DNA of 64,000 nt from Shinella zoogloeoides. Its GTDB lineage: Bacteria > Pseudomonadota > Alphaproteobacteria > Rhizobiales > Rhizobiaceae. The stretch covers positions 3,531,501 through 3,595,500 of the forward strand of contig NZ_CP093528.1 of the NCBI RefSeq assembly GCF_022682305.1, given 5' to 3'. Below the pieces are notes generated by a model. It saw only the letters and a program-made list of their open reading frames with translations. It made no database searches and was not told the DNA's origin. The position numbers and the translations under genes are program-made. Below, piece after piece: positions 59,801 to 64,000 of the stretch. Position 1 is the stretch's first letter; every line of letters starts with the position of its first letter.

Positions 59801-60217
59801 TCAGCGCGAGAAGACCGAGACGCCGAGGGCATTGAGATTGACCATGGCGGCGATGCCGATGAACAGGCCGCCCGTGCCGCCGAGCAGATTGAGCACGATC
59901 GCAGAGTCGATCGCATTCTTCGTGACGCCGTGGACAAGGGCATAGCCGGCAATGGCGGCGGGAACGGCGAAGATCGCGAGCGCGATCAGGCGCAGGGCCG
60001 GGTTCTTCGCGAAGCCGAGAACGCCGATCACCAGCGCGATCGCCCCCAGGGCGGCGGCGATGGCGGCGAAGCCGGTCATGAACAGGCCCGCGCCGGCGGC
60101 CCAGGCATATTGTGCGGCCGTGAGGCCGACCATGAAGGGCAGCGCATAGATCGCGAGATTATAGGCGATGATGCAGAGCATGATGGTCAGGGAGATAGCG
60201 AGCAGGATCAGCGACAT
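59801..60217 (-). CDS. Small polytopic membrane protein of the element backbone
   Basis: 138 residues, four hydrophobic segments: ILLAISLTIMLCIIAYNLAI, YAWAAGAGLFMTGFAAIAAA, LIALAIFAVPAAIAGYALVH and LNLLGGTGGLFIGIAAMVNL. I recognise no family; similar proteins occur at this place in related elements. CGGAGG precedes the start but lies within an inverted repeat. Possibly involved in surface exclusion or mating, by position only. Confidence 0.6.
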   Translation of the reverse strand: MSLILLAISLTIMLCIIAYNLAIYALPFMVGLTAAQYAWAAGAGLFMTGFAAIAAALGAIALVIGVLGFAKNPALRLIALAIFAVPAAIAGYALVHGVTKNAIDSAIVLNLLGGTGGLFIGIAAMVNLNALGVSVFSR

Positions 60218-60259
60218 GGAAGCCTCCGTATGAACGGTTGAGGATCACGACAGGCTTCC
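60218..60259 (-). promoter_or_regulatory. Start-adjacent inverted repeat of the membrane protein gene
   Basis: Arms GGAAGCCT and AGGCTTCC, 8 bp perfect, with a 26-nt loop; in RNA the 3' arm ends at the base before the ATG and includes part of the ribosome-binding site CGGAGG. Pairing would mask initiation. Confidence 0.4.
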
Positions 60260-60382
60260 GGTGAATACGCTCCGCCTGCTACTATGCTGCTGTGCCGGTT
60301 CTGCAAGGATGTTCAATCAAAGCCATCATCATCTCCCGTAGTCAAGTATTCGGCCGGTGAAGGGGTGCCGGAAGGCGGCGCT

Positions 60383-61321
60383 TTACGCGCCGCCCTCGAA
60401 CTGCATGGTCGGGATGCCGAGCTTGCGGGCCTTGTCCGCGAGGTTTCCCTGAATGCCGCCGCCGCCGAAGACGAGGACGCCGACCGGCAGGACTTCCAGC
60501 ATCGTGTCGTTGCGCTTGTAGGGAGCCTGCTTTGCCGGATACTTCTGGAAGTCGGGCTCGAAGGCGATCTGCGGCACCTTGCGGCTGGCTGCCCAGCGGG
60601 CGGCGATGCGTTCCGCGCCCGTCTTCGCGCCGCCGTGGATGAGCACCATGTCGGCGTGCTTCGCACGAACCTGATCGAGTTTCGCCCAGATCAGGGTGTG
60701 ATCGTTGAAGTCGGTTCCGCCCGAGACGGCAACTTTCGGACCGGCGGGCAGCAGCACCTCCTTCTCAGCCCGGCGCTTCGCGGCAAGGTAATCTCTGGAG
60801 TCGATCATCGCGGCGGTCAGATTGCGATGGCTGACCTTCGAGCCGGTGCGGGGCCTCCAGGCGCTGCCGGTGTGGTGCTCGAAGGCTTCGGCGGCGACAT
60901 CGCGGAAGAGTTCCATGCTGTTGCGCCGTTCGATCATGGTCTGGCCCTCTGCCGTGAGGCGTTCGAGTTCGACCGACTTCACCTCGCTGCCGTCCTGTTC
61001 CGTCTGAAGCCGGCGCTGCGCCCGCTCGTTGTCGTCCAGCTCGCGCTCCACCCGGCCGGTGGCGCGGTGGAAGAGATTGACGGCTCCCCAGAGCAGCTCT
61101 TCGAGATCGGGTTCGAGGCGGGTGTCGCCGAGGGTCGCGACGAGGGCATCGAAGATATCTGCGACGGCTGCGGCGACGGCATTGCCCTCCGGAAGCGGCC
61201 TCGGATCGGGTTCGTCCTGATATGGCCGCCAGCCGTAGAGCTGGAGTTCGTTGAGGACATGATCGGTGGGGGATGCGGTGTGGATCGGCTCGTAACCTGC
61301 GTTTTCGTCTTCGTTCGTCAT
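60383..61321 (-). CDS. DUF2493 (YspA-type SLOG) protein
   Basis: 312 residues starting MTNEDENAGYEPIHTASPTD. The C-terminal domain (about 190-312) carries VAVSGGTDFNDHTLIWAKLD, ADMVLIHGGAKTGAERIAAR and VGVLVFGGGGIQGNLADKAR, the nucleotide-binding pattern of the DUF2493 branch of the SLOG fold. The N-terminal 180 residues are acidic and helical. Such proteins may sense or cleave nucleotide-derived ligands. It is conserved in alphaproteobacterial elements; the role is unknown. Confidence 0.85.
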   Translation of the reverse strand: MTNEDENAGYEPIHTASPTDHVLNELQLYGWRPYQDEPDPRPLPEGNAVAAAVADIFDALVATLGDTRLEPDLEELLWGAVNLFHRATGRVERELDDNERAQRRLQTEQDGSEVKSVELERLTAEGQTMIERRNSMELFRDVAAEAFEHHTGSAWRPRTGSKVSHRNLTAAMIDSRDYLAAKRRAEKEVLLPAGPKVAVSGGTDFNDHTLIWAKLDQVRAKHADMVLIHGGAKTGAERIAARWAASRKVPQIAFEPDFQKYPAKQAPYKRNDTMLEVLPVGVLVFGGGGIQGNLADKARKLGIPTMQFEGGA

Positions 61322-61649
61322 CGTGAGCGTCCTTGTCTGGAGACCGCGCCAATCGCGGCCTTCGCAGGCGTCGACGCCCACAGGCGGACTGGACTGGCAG
61401 CCCTCGCCTCTCGCGAGGGCCTCGATGGCCAAGCCCGGCTATTTTGTTTCGCGCTGCAAAGGCGGGGCTCGCCCCGCCGGCGGAAAATAGCCGGGCGCCG
61501 CGCCATTGCCCGGCCGGGCCGTTTGTGGGCCGATCGCCCTCTCAGAAGGCCGTGGGCGTGGGCTCTCCGACAGCAAAGGTCGCTTGCGATGATGAACCGA
61601 GACGGCAGGTGGAGACGCCTGATCCGCGCCGCGTCTCCTGCCGATCGCC

Positions 61650-62696
61650 TCAGCCCTCCGCAAAACGGCGGACGTCATCGGGATGAACCTGCTCCATCAG
61701 GGTCGCCCGGAGAGCGTCGACGCCGTGCCAGCGCAGATCCTCGTTGAAGTCCTCAAGCCTCGGCGACAGGGAAATCGCCTCGATCCCGAGGCTCGTCGCT
61801 CTGGCGACAAGGCTGTCTCGCGCACCGTCCCCTGCCGGGTCGCGATCCCGGAGGACATAGAGCCTGCGCAGCGTCGGCGGGAACAGGATGGCGGCGAGGT
61901 GTGCGGCCGAAAGCGCCGCCATCATCGGCATGTGGGGCAGGACCTGACGGGGCGATAGCACGGTCTCGATGCCTTCGCCGGCCGCCAGCACCTCACCGGC
62001 GGCGCCGAAGCGGACACCGTGCCCGAGAAGATCGCCCATCGCCCGCCGCGGTGAATCGACGGGCGCCTTGCCCGAACCGTCTGGTGAAAGCCAGGTGCGG
62101 TGCGCGCCGGTCTGCCTGCCGTCGAGGTCGGTGACGGACGCGACGATCGCCGGCCAGATCTCGGTGGGCGAATGCGCATCCGGTTTATAGTAGCACCGCC
62201 CATGGTAGCGCAGCGCGGCGACGCCGGAGAGGGACGTGATCGCCCGCCCGTTGAGGTAGATTTCCGCAAGCGTGCCGCCGATCGGCTGCGACATCGCGAA
62301 AAGCCGGCGCGAGGCTTCCGGCGACCCCGACGGCGCGGGGCTGGAGGTCCTGACGGTCGGTGGCCCCGTCGTCGCAGGCTCGGGATGCGGGAGCGAGAGG
62401 AACCGGCGCGCTTCCTCGGCTACGTCCTTGAAGTCGACGAGGCCGAGCGCCTCGCGGATGACGTCGAGGAGATCGCCATGCTCCCCGGTCGATGCGTCGG
62501 TCCATTTGCCTGCCGCGCCCTTGCCGGTTTCCGGCCCGGTCAGGCGCACGAACATCGAGCGTCCGGGGCTGTTGCGCGCATCGCCGACCTGCCAGTACCG
62601 TCCGGCGCGCCGGCCGGACGACAGGTATTCGCGGCAAACCGCTTCGGCGTGATGGCCGAGGCGGATCGCCAGCTCGGAGGCGTCGGGACGGGGCAT
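61650..62696 (-). CDS. Toprim domain protein (DnaG-like/DUF7146-type)
   Basis: 348 residues starting MPRPDASELAIRLGHHAEAV. The N-terminal half contains GRYWQVGDARNSPGRSMFVR and DLLDVIREALGLVDFKDVAE, the C-terminal half a Toprim domain with GEGIETVLSPRQVLP and the acidic pair in YVLRDRDPAGDGARD. These plasmid-type primase-like proteins may prime the transferred strand. Its start shares a base with the upstream gene stop (TGATG). Confidence 0.85.
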   Translation of the reverse strand: MPRPDASELAIRLGHHAEAVCREYLSSGRRAGRYWQVGDARNSPGRSMFVRLTGPETGKGAAGKWTDASTGEHGDLLDVIREALGLVDFKDVAEEARRFLSLPHPEPATTGPPTVRTSSPAPSGSPEASRRLFAMSQPIGGTLAEIYLNGRAITSLSGVAALRYHGRCYYKPDAHSPTEIWPAIVASVTDLDGRQTGAHRTWLSPDGSGKAPVDSPRRAMGDLLGHGVRFGAAGEVLAAGEGIETVLSPRQVLPHMPMMAALSAAHLAAILFPPTLRRLYVLRDRDPAGDGARDSLVARATSLGIEAISLSPRLEDFNEDLRWHGVDALRATLMEQVHPDDVRRFAEG

Positions 62697-64000
62697 CACG
62701 CCGCCTCCCGCTCGCCGATGCGCTCGACCGGCCAGCGATCGAGCACCCTGGCAAGCACGTCCGGGCCGCTGGCGTCGCTCGGCACGAACATGCGCAGCTT
62801 CCACGAGATGATCTCGTGGAACAGCCCGTAAGCCGTCAGGCGCTCGCGCATCGTGTCGTCGAAGCCCGACAGTTCGATGCGGTTCGCGCCCATGACGCGC
62901 ACCCGGCGAAGCTGAAGGCCCTCGGCGAGGTCGAGGATGGTGCGGCCGTCCATCAAGGCGGCGAAGGCGTCGTCGGGCGCGATCGACGCGGCGCCGGTCG
63001 TGGTCGCGGTTGCGGCCCAGGCCGGAGAGACCTGCCGGCCGATGATGCGCTCGCCATCGTCCGTCTGGAGCCGATAGACGCGCGTCGAGTCGTTGGGCAG
63101 GCGCTTCCAGATCGGCAACAGCAAGCCCGTAACCATGTGAAGCCTCGCATCGGTGAACTCCGGCACCTCGGCGATCTCGGCTTCCCAGGCCGATGCGAAG
63201 GCATCCCGGTCGGCTTCGGCCCAGTGCGTCCCGCCCATGAGGCGGATCGGGATGTTGTGCGCCTCGGTCGGGCGGATCAGGCGGACACGGCGGTCGATCT
63301 CGCCGTCGTCGAGCATGACGCTGCTCGCTGGTATCTGCACGGCGGCCCGGCCGGAGCGCTCGTTGACGAGCAGCTTCGCGCGCGGATCGGCAAGTTCGGC
63401 AAGAGCTGCGTCGAGCGTCACCGGCCGGTTGCGCCTGCGTTCGTTGATCGTGAGCAGGCTGGTTTCCGCGCCGGTGCGGGGGTGGGTGTAGATCGTCTGG
63501 CGATCGACGACGACGAAGCTTTCGGCGCGCAGGGTCTCCAGCCCGGCGTCATAGGTGCCGGACGCGATGGCACCTTCGATGCGGGCCGTCAGCAGCCCTT
63601 CAAAGGCGGTGAACAGCACGCCTTGAAGCTCGATCGTCAGCGCCAGCAGCCTGTTCAGGAAGGTCGTGATCGGCGGCAGCTCGTCCTTGAGGCCGTTCGA
63701 GTCCATCAGCTTCAGCCCGGTGGCCTGCTCGAAGCGGTCGAGCGAGCATCCCTCGACCTTGCCGCGCACCAGCAGGAAATAAAGCTGACGCAGCGCGTCG
63801 CGGGCGTAGGGGCTCTCCAGATTGTCCTCGGGCCGGAACAGGCCTTGGCCGCCGGTCTGGCGCTGGCCGCGCGTGATCGCGCCCAGCGTGTCGAGGCGGC
63901 GTGCGATCGTGCTCAGGAAGCGCTTCTCCGCCTTCACATTCGTCGAGATCGGCCGGAAGAGCGGCGGTTGTGCCTGATTGGTGCGGTGCGTCCGGCCGAG
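62696..64000 (-). CDS. Strawberry-notch-like helicase/methyltransferase (5' part outside window)
   Basis: The frame is open through the window edge: GRTHRTNQAQPPLFRP, EKRFLSTIARRLDTLGAITR, GQRQTGGQGLFRPEDNLESP are typical of the C-terminal helicase part (Strawberry notch family) of the very large proteins of about 1400 residues that conjugative elements carry. The remaining 400 residues have no named domain. The GTG at 63937 is internal. Only the last 434 residues are visible. They may remodel DNA or resist host defences; function is unproven. Confidence 0.85.
   Translation of the reverse strand, partial: LGRTHRTNQAQPPLFRPISTNVKAEKRFLSTIARRLDTLGAITRGQRQTGGQGLFRPEDNLESPYARDALRQLYFLLVRGKVEGCSLDRFEQATGLKLMDSNGLKDELPPITTFLNRLLALTIELQGVLFTAFEGLLTARIEGAIASGTYDAGLETLRAESFVVVDRQTIYTHPRTGAETSLLTINERRRNRPVTLDAALAELADPRAKLLVNERSGRAAVQIPASSVMLDDGEIDRRVRLIRPTEAHNIPIRLMGGTHWAEADRDAFASAWEAEIAEVPEFTDARLHMVTGLLLPIWKRLPNDSTRVYRLQTDDGERIIGRQVSPAWAATATTTGAASIAPDDAFAALMDGRTILDLAEGLQLRRVRVMGANRIELSGFDDTMRERLTAYGLFHEIISWKLRMFVPSDASGPDVLARVLDRWPVERIGEREAA

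Overview
The window is GC-rich DNA from an alphaproteobacterium. This is supported by a Trb/TraG conjugation module of the rhizobial/sphingomonad type, by its companions DUF736, DUF2840, DUF2274 and DUF2285, and by an alphaproteobacterial LexA box (GTTC-N7-GTTC). Most of it belongs to one integrative and conjugative element or conjugative plasmid. No element integrase and no tRNA or att target is visible, so both outer ends probably lie outside the window.

Layout. (1) 1-3.4 kb: flanking or accessory DNA with an ArsR/SRPBCC pair, a decayed C-terminal piece of a second relaxase, and a zinc-type efflux operon (CDF transporter then SmtB-like ArsR) behind a palindromic operator. (2) 3.6-26.2 kb: the transfer and maintenance backbone. 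It holds a LysR regulator, DUF2274, trbI-G-F-L-K-J-E-D-C-B, a CopG-like protein, traG, a relaxase, a lytic transglycosylase, DUF736, a TraF-type peptidase, DUF2840, a ribbon-helix-helix protein, a solitary DNA methyltransferase, parA, repA with iteron-like repeats inside its reading frame, an AlpA-type regulator, a frameshifted DUF6499-DUF2285 gene and small regulators. (3) 26.2-28.9 kb: two tandem paralogous unknown genes, each next to arrays of near-perfect hairpins, with a duplicated segment of about 360 bp. (4) 28.98-58.66 kb: a cargo island bounded by inverted copies of a TTTGTAAAC motif. (5) 58.7-64.0 kb: the backbone resumes with ssb, a membrane protein, DUF2493, a Toprim protein and the end of a strawberry-notch-like helicase that runs off the window.

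The island is a defence and mobility cluster. It carries a three-gene operon of an RsAgo-like, catalytically degenerate long Argonaute with two PD-(D/E)XK nucleases, and a HicA-like/HTH pair. It also carries a type I restriction locus with two embedded Abi/HEPN-like genes, whose hsdM is split by an IS66-family element with an exact 8-bp target duplication. Further right are an SOS-linked imuA remnant, a cytosolic AAA+/M41 protease operon opposite a two-domain HTH regulator, and a tightly overlapping six-gene operon. That operon encodes three different tyrosine recombinases, two small coiled-coil proteins and a RecD-like helicase. Two palindromes with 14-bp half-sites and 7-bp spacers sit at its head and look like recombinase sites or operators. 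I infer that this operon moves the island.

The most unusual observations are the recombinase-trio/helicase operon with its paired palindromes, the Argonaute-double-nuclease operon, the AAA+/M41 operon, the repA iterons read in two different frames, and leader hairpins that can mask the ribosome-binding sites of several backbone genes.
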